DNA of 64,000 nt from Giesbergeria sp. (GCA_023150295.1 JAKLLE010000005.1:18560-82559), one strand, 5' to 3'; counted from the first letter of the stretch, positions 10,054 through 19,091 are shown. The notes: a model not told the origin generated them from the letters alone. A program made the numbers and translations.

Positions 10054-10138
10054 GCCCGGGTGGTGAAATTGGTAGACGCAGGGGACTCAAAATCCCCCGC
10101 CGCAAGGCGTGCCGGTTCGAGTCCGGCCCCGGGCACCA
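10054..10138 (+). tRNA. tRNA-Leu (anticodon CAA)
   Basis: GCCCGGG acceptor arm pairs CCCGGGC-A-CCA; D-arm GGTGAAATTGGTAGACGC; anticodon arm GGGGA-CTCAAAA-TCCCC; TPsiC GGTTCGAGTCC. Confidence 0.95.
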
Positions 10139-10142
10139 CAGA

Positions 10143-10182
10143 CAAGGCCGGTAGCTTCCGCAAGCTTCCGGCCTTTTTCTTT
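10143..10182 (+). terminator. Rho-independent terminator after tRNA-Leu
   Basis: AAGGCCGGTAGCTTCCGCAAGCTTCCGGCCTTTTTCTTTT hairpin plus T-run. Confidence 0.75.
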
Positions 10183-10250
10183 TCCCCTATGGGAAGTGGC
10201 TTCGACCAGTGCACAGACGTGCGCTGGAGTGTGCCGGAATCCAGGGGCAT

Positions 10251-10316
10251 GTGGGGGCACATTTGGGGGTGCATTTTCGGAATGTGGGGGTACATGGCCC
10301 CCATTCGGGGGTACAC
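10251..10316 (+). repeat. Short degenerate GGGGGYRCA repeats downstream of tRNA-Leu
   Basis: GTGGGGGCACATTTGGGGGTGCATTTTCGGAATGTGGGGGTACATGGCCCCCATTCGGGGGTACA: four direct units and one inverted CCCCC block. Confidence 0.7.
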
Positions 10317-10432
10317 AACGGGCCGTGACGCCTGGAGGGGCTTGATACTCAAACCTCAATCATGCCGCCCCAGCAGCAGAGATACCCGGAGCCACATTGC
10401 AAAAAATACGCAATCTGCGTACACTTTCGGCA

Positions 10433-10771
10433 ATGAAAGCTGTCTTTGTCGAGTTGCCCGCCTTCTCTCGTCATCGAGCCACCTGCTTGAACGATGAAGG
10501 TTTCCGTGGCCTTCAGGACACGCTCTTGAAGAACCCCGAGGCAGGTGATGTGATCGAAGGAACAGGCGGCCTGCGGAAGCTTCGGCATGGTGATCCGCGC
10601 CGTGGGAAAGGCAAGCGTGGCGGCCTTCGGGTGATCTATTACTGGTGGGATGGCGGCCCGCAATTCTGGCTGTTCACCCTGTACGACAAGGACGAAATGT
10701 CCGATTTGACGCCGGATGAAAAGAAGGCACTGAAGAACCTATTGAAAGCAGAACTGGAGGCACGCCGATGA
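10433..10771 (+). CDS. higB: RelE/HigB-like toxin
   Basis: MKAVFVELPAFSRHRATCLNDEGFRGLQDTLLKNPEAGDVIEGTGGLRKLRHGDPRRGKGKRGGLRVIYYWWDGGPQFWLFTLYDKDEMSDLTPDEKKAL; start at internal Met of the 10397 ORF. Confidence 0.85.
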   Translation: MKAVFVELPAFSRHRATCLNDEGFRGLQDTLLKNPEAGDVIEGTGGLRKLRHGDPRRGKGKRGGLRVIYYWWDGGPQFWLFTLYDKDEMSDLTPDEKKALKNLLKAELEARR

Positions 10772-11082
10772 GCAAGCGCAATCTGTTCGCAGAACTATCC
10801 GAAGGCTTTGAGGCCCTGGCCGATGAGCGCAAAGGCAAGAAGACTCTGCGCACGCATGAGGTGGAATCCAGGATTGCACCCGAGGTGACTGCAGCTGAGC
10901 TGCTCGCCCTGCGCGAGCGCCTGCATCTGTCGCGCCCAGTGTTTGCGGGGTATCTTCGCACCAATCCACGCACGCTGGAAAACTGGGAGCAAGGCCGTGC
11001 CAAGCCCAATGCCCAGGCGGCAGTGCTTATTCGCTTGGTCGAAAAGTTTCCAGATACGGTGCAGCGGCTGGCAACAGTCTGA
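10768..11082 (+). CDS. higA: HigA-like XRE-family antitoxin
   Basis: 4-nt ATGA overlap with the toxin; LLALRERLHLSRPVFAGYLRTNPRTLENWEQGRAKPNAQAAVLIRLV helix-turn-helix. Confidence 0.88.
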   Translation: MSKRNLFAELSEGFEALADERKGKKTLRTHEVESRIAPEVTAAELLALRERLHLSRPVFAGYLRTNPRTLENWEQGRAKPNAQAAVLIRLVEKFPDTVQRLATV

Positions 11083-11123
11083 AGTTTTCGCTGTCGAGCG
11101 GGATCAATGAGCTGACCCTCCTC

Positions 11124-11273
11124 CACGTCGGTTCGAACAACCCACATGAAAGACGCGTCGGTCAGGTTTGGCGCCAGCACTTTGCCCGGCTCTGCTTCCT
11201 GCAGCGGGCAACGATCAAAACCCGATCAAGAGATCGCTACGGGCGCACCGTTGCGGATGCCCAGCCACCATAG
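11124..11273 (+). pseudogene. Remnant of a thermonuclease (SNase-like) gene
   Basis: Frame +3 reads ...NNPHERRVGQVWRQHFARLCFLQRATIKTRSRDRYGRTVADAQPP*; parallels the intact nuclease at 52776 ([37 protein letters not shown]). Confidence 0.6.
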
Positions 11274-11367
11274 CAGGATCAGGCCGCAGATGCGTGCGAG
11301 CAATATGCAAGTTCTTGCAAGATGTCACAGCGCATGTAGGGTGCATCAACCCACCGAAGGAACCCCC

Positions 11368-11535
11368 ATGGCCTACCAACTTGCCGCAGGCCTGATGCAG
11401 TTGGGCGCCGCCCTGTTCCTGATGCCTTGGGCACTGGTGCTGCTGGGCACGGGCGCCCTGTTGCCACTGGCTCCATGGGGTGCAGGCATTGCCGTGCTGG
11501 GCTTCATCATCGGCCTGGCCAGCAGGGGCGCATAG
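11368..11535 (+). CDS. Small hydrophobic membrane protein (55 aa)
   Basis: MAYQLAAGLMQLGAALFLMPWALVLLGTGALLPLAPWGAGIAVLGFIIGLASRGA; AAGGAACC upstream. Confidence 0.55.
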   Translation: MAYQLAAGLMQLGAALFLMPWALVLLGTGALLPLAPWGAGIAVLGFIIGLASRGA

Positions 11536-11560
11536 GCTGCTGGCGCAGTTGCGCACGGGG

Positions 11561-11785
11561 CTACCGCTCGCCCAGCAGTAGCGCCACCACCAGACGCAGC
11601 CACCACAGCGCCACACCCACCAACCCCAGCGGGAACAGCCCCACAAAGAAGCGCGGGGCCAGCGGCCCAAGGGTCGGGAAAATGTCGGCATCCAGTGAGG
11701 CCAGGATGCGCCGGGCCGTTTCTGCATCCCATCGGGCGGCCTGGTACTGGTGCCAGTCACGCGCCACGGCTTCAAAGGTGTTCAC
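11561..11785 (-). CDS. Small membrane protein
   Basis: MNTFEAVARDWHQYQAARWDAETARRILASLDADIFPTLGPLAPRFFVGLFPLGLVGVALWWLRLVVALLLGER. Confidence 0.55.
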   Translation of the reverse strand: MNTFEAVARDWHQYQAARWDAETARRILASLDADIFPTLGPLAPRFFVGLFPLGLVGVALWWLRLVVALLLGER

Positions 11786-11942
11786 CGCTTCATGGGCCGC
11801 CTGTGCCTTGCTGGCCTTGCGCTGCTATCCCGGGTCGCCGTCATCCTGCGGCCTTTTTCTTGTGCGATGGCACCAGATGCTGTCATGGGCACTACACTTG
11901 CCCTTGTTACAACCGGGTCACAACAATGCCAGGGAGGCCTGT

Positions 11943-12560
11943 GTGACCGATTTTGACCTCGCGTGGTTTCAGCGCATCAATGCCTCGGCCGATTCGGCGC
12001 AATGGATCGTCCACAGTGCGCTGTTCATCTCGAAAGGGCTTCCCCTGGTCGTGGCAGCAGCCCTGGCCGTGGGCTTTTGCCGGCGATCCACACGATCCAC
12101 CGCCGCCTCGGTGCTGGTTGCGATGGCGGTCACATGGTGCATCGTGCACTTGTTCCATGCCTTGGTGCCCCTGCCCCGTCCTGCCGCGCTGAACCTGGGC
12201 ACGCAGTGGATCGACCAGGGCAACCGCCCAGGCTTTCCCAGCATGCATGTGTCTGTGGCGTTTGCCATGGCTTCGGCGCTGTGGTTTCGGCACAGCCGCT
12301 GGGCGGTGGTGGCCTTGCTCCTGGGGGTGGCGATGGCCTGGTCCAGGGTCTGCATTGGCGTGCATTTCCCCAGGGATGTGCTGGCAGCGGCCCTGGTGGG
12401 CGCGCTGGCTGCGGGGTTCTCGGTACCGTTGCTGCAGCAGCTCAAGGCGCTGGCCGTGGGAGCCACAGCGCTGGCCCGCAGAGCCCGGGCAGTCCAAGGC
12501 GATTGCGGAACCACCCTGGTACCCGGCGCAGCGGTGACAGATGCGGTCGCCCGCCCTTGA
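11943..12560 (+). CDS. PAP2-family phosphatase (undecaprenyl-diphosphatase-like)
   Basis: GTG start; VTDFDLAWFQRINASADSAQW...; FPSMHVSVAFA and RVCIGVHFPRDVLAAALVG PAP2 motifs. Confidence 0.85.
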   Translation: MTDFDLAWFQRINASADSAQWIVHSALFISKGLPLVVAAALAVGFCRRSTRSTAASVLVAMAVTWCIVHLFHALVPLPRPAALNLGTQWIDQGNRPGFPSMHVSVAFAMASALWFRHSRWAVVALLLGVAMAWSRVCIGVHFPRDVLAAALVGALAAGFSVPLLQQLKALAVGATALARRARAVQGDCGTTLVPGAAVTDAVARP

Positions 12561-12641
12561 GGCGGGGTTTGCATCCTGCGCACGGGTAGAGCCACGCCCA
12601 CGTGCGCCCAACGGTTGGGCCCGTGGGCATGGGTTGGCCGC

Positions 12642-13091
12642 TTACTGGTAGTAGCCCACCGCGCAGACCTGGTCGCCAATCTTGGTGACCAGGCTGACCT
12701 TCTTGGCCGGTTCGCTGGAGCCGGGCTTGGGCCACAGGTAGCCGACCTCGGCCACGGCACCCTCCTTGGCTTGCGCGTAGAGCTTGGAGCCGATCGGGTC
12801 GCCGTCCTTGGTCTTGAGGTCTTTCATGCTCTGGCCGGTGAGCGTGGGGTGCGCGGTGAACTTGCCATCTGCCCCGCCGCAGAAGGGGTACAAGTCACGG
12901 TCCTTGAAGCCGTTTTCGCCCTTGGCGATTTGCGACAGGGCGGCTGCCTTGTCGGCCTTCATGGCGGCGATGGTTTTGTCCAGCATGGCGCGTGCCTCGG
13001 CGGCCGAGCCAGATTCTGCTGCGGCCAGGCTGAGTGTGCTCAAACCCGACAAAGACGCTGCCACGCAGGCCAGAGCGATCCATTTTTTCAT
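12642..13091 (-). CDS. Secreted single-Cache-like domain protein
   Basis: Signal peptide MKKWIALACVAASLSGLSTLSLAAA; DKDLYPFC-like segment RDLYPFCGGADGKFTAHP...GKVGDQVCAVGYYQ-type end. Confidence 0.6.
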   Translation of the reverse strand: MKKWIALACVAASLSGLSTLSLAAAESGSAAEARAMLDKTIAAMKADKAAALSQIAKGENGFKDRDLYPFCGGADGKFTAHPTLTGQSMKDLKTKDGDPIGSKLYAQAKEGAVAEVGYLWPKPGSSEPAKKVSLVTKIGDQVCAVGYYQ

Positions 13092-13516
13092 GGTGATTTC
13101 CCTTTTTGAGATTGGATATGGAAGGATTGATTCGATTGCAGGAATGAATCGACCCAGAGCCTAAGCGCCCCGGCGGGCGTTGGCGATCCCCAAAGGGTTA
13201 ATGAACTGCAACAGAGCTCTGCAAATGAGAACATCGCAGCATTTGGCGACAAATGAGTGATTTTTCAGCAAGTTTCCGGTCAGTTTCGTAAGCAATTGCG
13301 CGATTCCGTCCGCTGCCCAGCACGCATTGGCGCGGGACAAGGGGGCGCTACGGCCTGCAGGCACCGCCCGGGCGGTTGTCCCCGTTGGCCTTGGACAAAC
13401 CTGTGGACAACCCGTGGCCTGCATGGGCACGGCGTGCGCAAGTGCCTGGCACGCAAAGGTTTGTGTTGCGCTGCCGCAATTTCAGGCACCGGCCCCATGG
13501 CAGCGCCATAGTCACC

Positions 13517-14395
13517 CTATTGGGCCGCCAGCACCCAGAAATCGCGCTCATACCCCTTCAGCGATTGCACCGCCTGCAGGCGCTGCGCGGGCGCCATGGC
13601 GTTGTGCATGCGGGCGAAGGCTTCGCAGCCCTCCTCCACCAGGCGCTGCGCGTAGCGCTGGTAGGTGGGGTCGGGTGATGCGTTGTAGCGGGTGCGATAG
13701 CCGCGCAGCAGGCCCAGGGTGCGCTGGTGGTCGCTGCCGTTTTGCGCAATACCCTGGAGCACTTCGACCAGGTCCTTCTGGCGGCGCAGGCGCTCCGCAT
13801 AACTGCGCTGGGGGTCGAAGGACGAGCGGGCAACATAGCTGCGCAGCGCCTCGCGGGCTGGTTCGTCCAGGGTGCCATAGAAGGTTTCGGCGCGCGACAG
13901 GAGTTGCTTGTAGCGCTGCTCGCGCATTTGTTCGGGGGATGCGTCCAGCCATTGCTTCTTCCAGTCGACATTGCTTTGGGCCTGTTGCATTTCCAGCGTG
14001 CGGATCTGGGCCGGGCTGAGCTGCGGCGCCAGCCACAGGAGCTGCTGCTCGGCCTGCGCCCACACCGCATCCAACTGGATGCGCGCATCGTCATAGATAC
14101 GGCAGGCCTGCTCGGGGGTGACCGTGCCCGGCAGGTGCTGCTGCACCTGCTGCAGCAACCGGGCGTGCTGGGGCAGCATGGTGCTGCGGTGCCACTGGTG
14201 CAGCAGGCCCAGTTCGCTGCGCACCCGGTCGGTCTGCGCGTCCGACAGGTCGAGGTAGCGGTTCAACTGCCAGTACGCCAGCTGCGGAACCTGGTTGTAG
14301 GCCAGCTTGACGGCGCTGCAGCCTTGCAGCAGCAGCCCTCCCAGCACCAGGATGGCAAGGCACAGCGTTCGATGCAGACCGACCGGCAAGGACAC
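13517..14395 (-). CDS. Lipoprotein of the DUF6279-like type
   Basis: GTG start; lipobox VLGGLLLQGCSAVKLAYNQVPQLAYWQLNRYLDL. Confidence 0.65.
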   Translation of the reverse strand: MSLPVGLHRTLCLAILVLGGLLLQGCSAVKLAYNQVPQLAYWQLNRYLDLSDAQTDRVRSELGLLHQWHRSTMLPQHARLLQQVQQHLPGTVTPEQACRIYDDARIQLDAVWAQAEQQLLWLAPQLSPAQIRTLEMQQAQSNVDWKKQWLDASPEQMREQRYKQLLSRAETFYGTLDEPAREALRSYVARSSFDPQRSYAERLRRQKDLVEVLQGIAQNGSDHQRTLGLLRGYRTRYNASPDPTYQRYAQRLVEEGCEAFARMHNAMAPAQRLQAVQSLKGYERDFWVLAAQ

Positions 14396-14415
14396 GGAAG
14401 GAACCCGGCGCAGAC

Positions 14416-14631
14416 TCAGTTGTCCTGGCGCCGGATCAGCGCGCGGCCGGTGTCGGTGATGATCAGTTGGCCCGACGCGTTCTTGGCGATGCAGCCGCGC
14501 TCGAACAGGCGCCCGGACAGGTGCTCCTTGATCGCCTGCGGCGTGCTGACCAGCTTGCCCATCTCCAGTTGTTTGAGCGTGTCCAGCTCGTCCACGGTGG
14601 GGTCGAAATGCGGTGCATGGTAGGTCGTCAT
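14416..14631 (-). CDS. Hypothetical protein (71 aa)
   Basis: MTTYHAPHFDPTVDELDTLKQLEMGKLVSTPQAIKEHLSGRLFERGCIAKNASGQLIITDTGRALIRRQDN. Confidence 0.6.
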   Translation of the reverse strand: MTTYHAPHFDPTVDELDTLKQLEMGKLVSTPQAIKEHLSGRLFERGCIAKNASGQLIITDTGRALIRRQDN

Positions 14632-14690
14632 GGCAAGCCTTTCGCTGATGTGTCAGGACGGCTTCATTGTTGCGCAGGCCATGGGTGGCG

Positions 14691-15644
14691 TCAAAAACCC
14701 TGCGCCGCGGATGGGTCGGTAGCGCCCACCACCGTCTGCAACCATGCGCTAAAGGCCACCAATGCCGGGGACGGGGCTTGCTGCGCTGGCTGGACGAGGT
14801 AGTACGCACGCTCGCCGCGCAACGCGCGCGGGCAGGCCACCACCAGTTGGCCGCTGGCCAGCTCGGCCTCGATGAGCAGCGGCGGAATCAGCGCCACGCC
14901 CATGCCCAGCGTGGCCGCCTGGGCCAGCATGGAGAACAGCTCGTAGCGCGGCCCGTCCAGCGCACGCGGGGCGTCCACGCCCATGGCGTCAAACCACTGG
15001 CGCCAGGCCAGCGGGCGCGTGCTTTGCTGCAGCAGCGGCAGTGCCGCCAGGGCCGCGGGCTCCACCGGCTGGTGCGCACGCCCCCGGCCCCTGGGGGCGG
15101 CCGATTCGAGCAACTGCGGGCTGCACACGGGCAACACGTCTTCGTGCAGCAGCAGTTGCGCCTGCGTGCCGGGCCACTGCGCGACCTGCTCGGGCGTACC
15201 GGCGTACAGCGCGGCGTCGTAGGTGGTGTCGGCAAACAAAAAAGGGCGGGTCTGCGTGTCGATGTGCACCACGATGTCGGGGTGCTGCTGCGCCAGCAGG
15301 GGCAGGCGCGGAATGAGCCAGCGCGTGGCAAAGGTGGGCACCGCCGCCAGTGCCAGTGCGCCACCCACGCCCTGGCGGGCCATCACGTCGAGCGTGCCCT
15401 GCTCCAGCACCTGCAGCCAGCGCGCCACCTGGCGGCCGTAGCGCTGGCCCGCCGGGGTAAGTACCACCCCATGGCGCGTGCGCCGGAACAGCGCCACACC
15501 CAGTTGCTCTTCCAGGGCCTGGATCTGGCGCGAGACCGCGCTCTGCGTGAGCGCCAGCTCCTGCGCGGCGCGGGTGTAGCTCTCGTGCCGCGCAGCCGCC
15601 TCAAAGCAGGCCAGGGCCTGGGTGGAAGGGAGGTGTCGGCGCAT
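14691..15644 (-). CDS. LysR-family transcriptional regulator (GcvA-like), divergent from gcdH
   Basis: MRRHLPSTQALACFEAAARHESYTRAAQELALTQSAVSRQIQALEEQLGVALFRR. Confidence 0.9.
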   Translation of the reverse strand: MRRHLPSTQALACFEAAARHESYTRAAQELALTQSAVSRQIQALEEQLGVALFRRTRHGVVLTPAGQRYGRQVARWLQVLEQGTLDVMARQGVGGALALAAVPTFATRWLIPRLPLLAQQHPDIVVHIDTQTRPFLFADTTYDAALYAGTPEQVAQWPGTQAQLLLHEDVLPVCSPQLLESAAPRGRGRAHQPVEPAALAALPLLQQSTRPLAWRQWFDAMGVDAPRALDGPRYELFSMLAQAATLGMGVALIPPLLIEAELASGQLVVACPRALRGERAYYLVQPAQQAPSPALVAFSAWLQTVVGATDPSAAQGF

Positions 15645-15659
15645 GGCGCGCATCATACA

Positions 15660-15686
15660 TTCGCAAACCGCATATCTGGATGCGAA
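15660..15686. promoter_or_regulatory. Candidate LysR-type operator in the regulator/gcdH divergent region
   Basis: TTCGCA-N15-TGCGAA with nested CGCAT-atctgg-ATGCG (15669-15684). Confidence 0.4.
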
Positions 15687-15795
15687 CAACTCGCTTGCTT
15701 GCTTTGATTCACCCCCATAACATGCCCTCAACGCATGCAGATATGGCATGTGAAATCCATCCCTCCCCTGCAACCCACACCTTTTCGGAGACACC

Positions 15796-16992
15796 ATGGC
15801 CCACGCCGCTTTTCAATGGGACGATCCTTTCCTCCTGAGCCAGCAACTGACGGACGACGAGCGCGCCATCCGCGATGCGGCTGCGGCCTACTGCCAGGAC
15901 AAGCTGGCGCCGCGCGTGCTCGACGCCTTCCGCCACGAAAAGATGGACGTGAGCATCTTCCGCGAGATGGGCGAAGTAGGCCTGCTGGGCCCCACCATTC
16001 CCGAGCAGTACGGCGGCCCCGGCCTGAGCTACGTGGCCTACGGCCTGATCGCCCGCGAAGTGGAGCGCGTGGACTCGGGCTACCGCTCGATGGCCAGCGT
16101 GCAGTCGTCGCTGGTGATGGTGCCCATTTACGAATTCGGCAGCGAAGCCCAGCGCCAGAAGTACCTGCCCAAGCTCGCCAGCGGCGAGTGGATTGGCTGC
16201 TTTGGCCTGACCGAACCCGACCACGGCTCCGACCCTGGCAGCATGGCCACGCGCGCCTACAAGGTCGATGGTGGCTACAAGCTCAAGGGCAGCAAGATGT
16301 GGATCACCAACAGCCCCGTGGCCGATGTGTTCGTGGTGTGGGCCAAGGAAGTGAGCGAAGGCGGCGCCGTGGGCCCCATCCGTGGCTTTGTGCTGGAAAA
16401 GGGCATGAAGGGATTGAGCGCCCCCGCCATCCACGGCAAGGTAGGCCTGCGCGCCAGCATCACCGGCGAGATCGTGATGGACGACGTGTTCGTGCCCGAG
16501 GACAACGCCTTCCCCGAGGTGCGCGGCCTCAAGGGCCCGTTCACCTGCCTGAACAGCGCCCGCTACGGCATCGCCTGGGGCGCGCTGGGCGCAGCCGAGT
16601 TCTGCTGGCACACCGCCCGCCAGTACACGCTGGACCGCCAGCAATTTGGCCGCCCCCTGGCCGCCAACCAGCTCATCCAGAAGAAGCTGGCCGACATGCA
16701 GACCGAGATCGCCATTGGCCTGCAGGCCTGCCTGCAGTTCGGCCGCATGAAGGACGCAGGCACGGCCAGCGTGGAAGGCACCTCCCTCATCAAGCGCAAC
16801 AGCTGCGGCAAGGCGCTGGACATCGCCCGCCTGGCGCGCGACATGATGGGCGGCAACGGCATCAGCGACGAGTTTGGCGTGGCAAGGCACCTGGTCAACC
16901 TGGAAGTGGTGAACACCTACGAAGGCACGCACGATGTGCATGCGTTGATCCTGGGGCGGGCGCAGACGGGCATCGCCGCGTTCTCCAACTGA
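15796..16992 (+). CDS. gcdH: Glutaryl-CoA dehydrogenase
   Basis: [108 protein letters not shown]. Confidence 0.92.
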   Translation: MAHAAFQWDDPFLLSQQLTDDERAIRDAAAAYCQDKLAPRVLDAFRHEKMDVSIFREMGEVGLLGPTIPEQYGGPGLSYVAYGLIAREVERVDSGYRSMASVQSSLVMVPIYEFGSEAQRQKYLPKLASGEWIGCFGLTEPDHGSDPGSMATRAYKVDGGYKLKGSKMWITNSPVADVFVVWAKEVSEGGAVGPIRGFVLEKGMKGLSAPAIHGKVGLRASITGEIVMDDVFVPEDNAFPEVRGLKGPFTCLNSARYGIAWGALGAAEFCWHTARQYTLDRQQFGRPLAANQLIQKKLADMQTEIAIGLQACLQFGRMKDAGTASVEGTSLIKRNSCGKALDIARLARDMMGGNGISDEFGVARHLVNLEVVNTYEGTHDVHALILGRAQTGIAAFSN

Positions 16993-17035
16993 GACAGCAG
17001 GCCCCCTCTCCCCGTTGCTCGCTGCGGCAATCAGA

Positions 17036-17145
17036 ACTCCCCTCTCCCCTCGCGGGAGAGGGGCCGGGGGAGAGGGGGTGGCGGCGCATGCGGTGTGCCT
17101 CATCTCCCCCTCTCCCCCACCCTCTCCCGCGAGGGGAGAGGGAGT
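17036..17145. repeat. Long imperfect inverted repeat (~40-bp arms, ~25-bp loop)
   Basis: Arm 1 ACTCCCCTCTCCCCTCGCGGGAGAGGGGCCGGGGGAGAGGGGG; arm 2 CCCCCTCTCCCCCACCCTCTCCCGCGAGGGGAGAGGGAGT. Confidence 0.8.
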
Positions 17146-17175
17146 CTCCAGGGCGCATCGCCGCGCATTTCAAGT

Positions 17176-17232
17176 GTTTTTGGCCTCTAGCGCTTGATGG
17201 ACAAGCGCTACCAGCTATCAAATTTATAGTAT
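17176..17232 (-). repeat. Dispersed double-hairpin element, copy 3
   Basis: Reverse complement CTATAAATTTGATAGCTGGTAGCGCTTGTCCATCAAGCGCTAGAGGCCAAAAA; stem TAGCGCTTG/CAAGCGCTA. Confidence 0.85.
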
Positions 17233-17235
17233 TTC

Positions 17236-18507
17236 ATGACCACCCCCTCTCCCTCCCCAGGCGCCCTCGCAGGCATCAAGGTACTCGACCTCTCCCGCGT
17301 GCTGGCCGGGCCGTGGTGCACGCAACTCCTGGCCGACCTGGGGGCCGATGTGGTCAAGGTCGAGCGCCCCGGCGCGGGCGACGACACGCGCCACTGGGGC
17401 CCGCCCTTTTTGCAGGATGCCGAAGGCAAGGCCACTGACCAGGCCGCCTACTACACCGCCTGCAACCGCAACAAGCGCTCGGTCACCATCGACTTGGGCC
17501 AACCCGAGGGCCAGGCGCTCATCCGCCAGATGGCACAGCAGGCCGATGTGGTGGTGGAGAACTTCAAGGTCGGCGGCCTGAAGCAATACGGGCTGGACCA
17601 CGAGAGCCTGCGCACGCTCAACCCGCGCCTCATCTACTGCTCCATCACCGGCTTCGGGCAGGACGGGCCGTATGCCGAGCGCGCGGGCTACGACCTCATG
17701 GTGCAGGCCATGACCGGGCTCATGGACATCACCGGCCGCGCCGATGGCGAGCCCGGCGGCGGCCCGCAGCGCGTGGGCGTGGCGGTGATCGACCTGTTCA
17801 CCGGCCTGTATGCCAGCAACGCCATCCTGGCCGCACTGCACGTGCGCGACAACGCCGCCACCGGCACCGGCCAGGGACAGCACATCGACATGGCCCTGCT
17901 CGACGTGGGCATGGCCGTGCTCGCCAACCAGGCCGCAGGCTACCTGGCCACCGGCGTGGCACCCGCGCGCCAGGGCAACAGCCACCCCAGCCTGGCGCCG
18001 TACCAGGACTTCCCCACCCAGGACGGCAGCATGCTGCTGGCCATTGGCAACGACGGGCAGTTCCAGCGCTTTTGCGCCGCTGCGGGCCAGGGCGCCTGGG
18101 CGCAAGACCCGCGCTTTGCCACCAACACGCTGCGCGTGCAGCACCGCACAGACCTCATCCCGGCCCTGCAGGCGGTCACGCGCACACGAACCACCGCCGA
18201 TTGGATTGCGCTGCTCGAAGACAAGGCCGTGCCCTGCGGCCCCATCAACACCATTGCCCAGGCCTTTGACGACGCCCAGGTCAAGGCGCGCGGCCTGGCC
18301 GTCACCCTGCCGCGCTGGCAGCAGCGCGAAGCCGCCGACGGCGTGCAGCACATCACCGGCGTGGCCAGCCCGCTGCGCCTGTCCGCCACGCCGCCCGTGC
18401 TGCGCAACGCCCCGCCCGCGCTGGGCCAGCACACCCACGAGGTGCTGCGCGAACTGGGGCTGGACGCGCAGCGCATCGCCCAGTTGCAGGCGCAAGGGGT
18501 GGTGTGA
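17236..18507 (+). CDS. CaiB/BaiF-family CoA-transferase, likely glutarate CoA-transferase by linkage to gcdH
   Basis: MTTPSPSPGALAGIKVLDLSRVLAGPWCTQLLADLGADVVKVERPGAGDDTRHWGPPF. Confidence 0.88.
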   Translation: MTTPSPSPGALAGIKVLDLSRVLAGPWCTQLLADLGADVVKVERPGAGDDTRHWGPPFLQDAEGKATDQAAYYTACNRNKRSVTIDLGQPEGQALIRQMAQQADVVVENFKVGGLKQYGLDHESLRTLNPRLIYCSITGFGQDGPYAERAGYDLMVQAMTGLMDITGRADGEPGGGPQRVGVAVIDLFTGLYASNAILAALHVRDNAATGTGQGQHIDMALLDVGMAVLANQAAGYLATGVAPARQGNSHPSLAPYQDFPTQDGSMLLAIGNDGQFQRFCAAAGQGAWAQDPRFATNTLRVQHRTDLIPALQAVTRTRTTADWIALLEDKAVPCGPINTIAQAFDDAQVKARGLAVTLPRWQQREAADGVQHITGVASPLRLSATPPVLRNAPPALGQHTHEVLRELGLDAQRIAQLQAQGVV

Positions 18508-18513
18508 TACAAA

Positions 18514-18567
18514 ACAGGCTCCAGCGCTCATATTCATTGCGCCAACAGCTATTATTTTTATAGCAAA
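18514..18567 (-). repeat. Dispersed double-hairpin element, copy 4
   Basis: AGGCTCCAGCGCTCATATTCATTGCGCCAACAGCTATTATTTTTATAGC. Confidence 0.75.
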
Positions 18568-18577
18568 GGAGCCTTTC

Positions 18578-19054
18578 ATGGCCAACTACGAAGCCCAGGT
18601 GGTGTGGGAACGCGGCGACCAAGCCTTTGTGGACCAGCGCTACAGCCGCCGCCACTGGCTGCGCTTCGATGGGGGTCTGGAGGTGCCCGCATCGTCCTCG
18701 CCCCACGTGGTGCCCCTGCCCTGGTCCGACCCGGCGGCGGTGGACCCGGAAGAGGCTTTCATCGCCTCGATCTCCAGCTGCCACATGCTGTGGTTCCTGT
18801 CGCTGGCGGCCCGCGAAGGCTACTGCGTGGACCGCTACGAGGACAGCGCCAGCGGCACCCTGGCGCAGAACATCGCAGGCCAGTTCGCCTTTGCCGAGGT
18901 CACCCTGCACCCGCAGGTGCACTTCAGCGGCCACCTGCGCCCCACCACCGAGGCCATCCACACCCTGCACCACCGCGCGCACGAAGAGTGCTTCATCGCC
19001 AACTCCGTGCGCTGCGAAGTGCGCTGCGAGCCGGTGATCGAAGAAGCGGGTTGA
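18578..19054 (+). CDS. OsmC-family protein
   Basis: MANYEAQVVWERGDQAFVDQRYSRRHWLRFDGG...EEAFIASISSCHMLWFLSLAAREGY. Confidence 0.85.
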   Translation: MANYEAQVVWERGDQAFVDQRYSRRHWLRFDGGLEVPASSSPHVVPLPWSDPAAVDPEEAFIASISSCHMLWFLSLAAREGYCVDRYEDSASGTLAQNIAGQFAFAEVTLHPQVHFSGHLRPTTEAIHTLHHRAHEECFIANSVRCEVRCEPVIEEAG

Positions 19055-19091
19055 CGCATCTCTGCGGCACAGGCACTGCCCACGCCCACAC

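Noticed and set aside
10251-10316. CRISPR-like short repeats
   Set aside because: Units too short, irregularly spaced, no spacers, no cas genes.
11128-11142. GGTTCGAACAACCC as a duplicated tRNA 3' end (att site)
   Set aside because: Only the generic TPsiC-like core matches; the rest of the tRNA-Leu end is absent.
13092-13516. 425-bp gap as a possible ncRNA gene
   Set aside because: Several small GC-rich hairpins are visible but no convincing overall fold, promoter or terminator.
15709-18585. Minus-strand ORFs 15709..17103 and 17224..18585
   Set aside because: Antisense to gcdH and the CoA-transferase.
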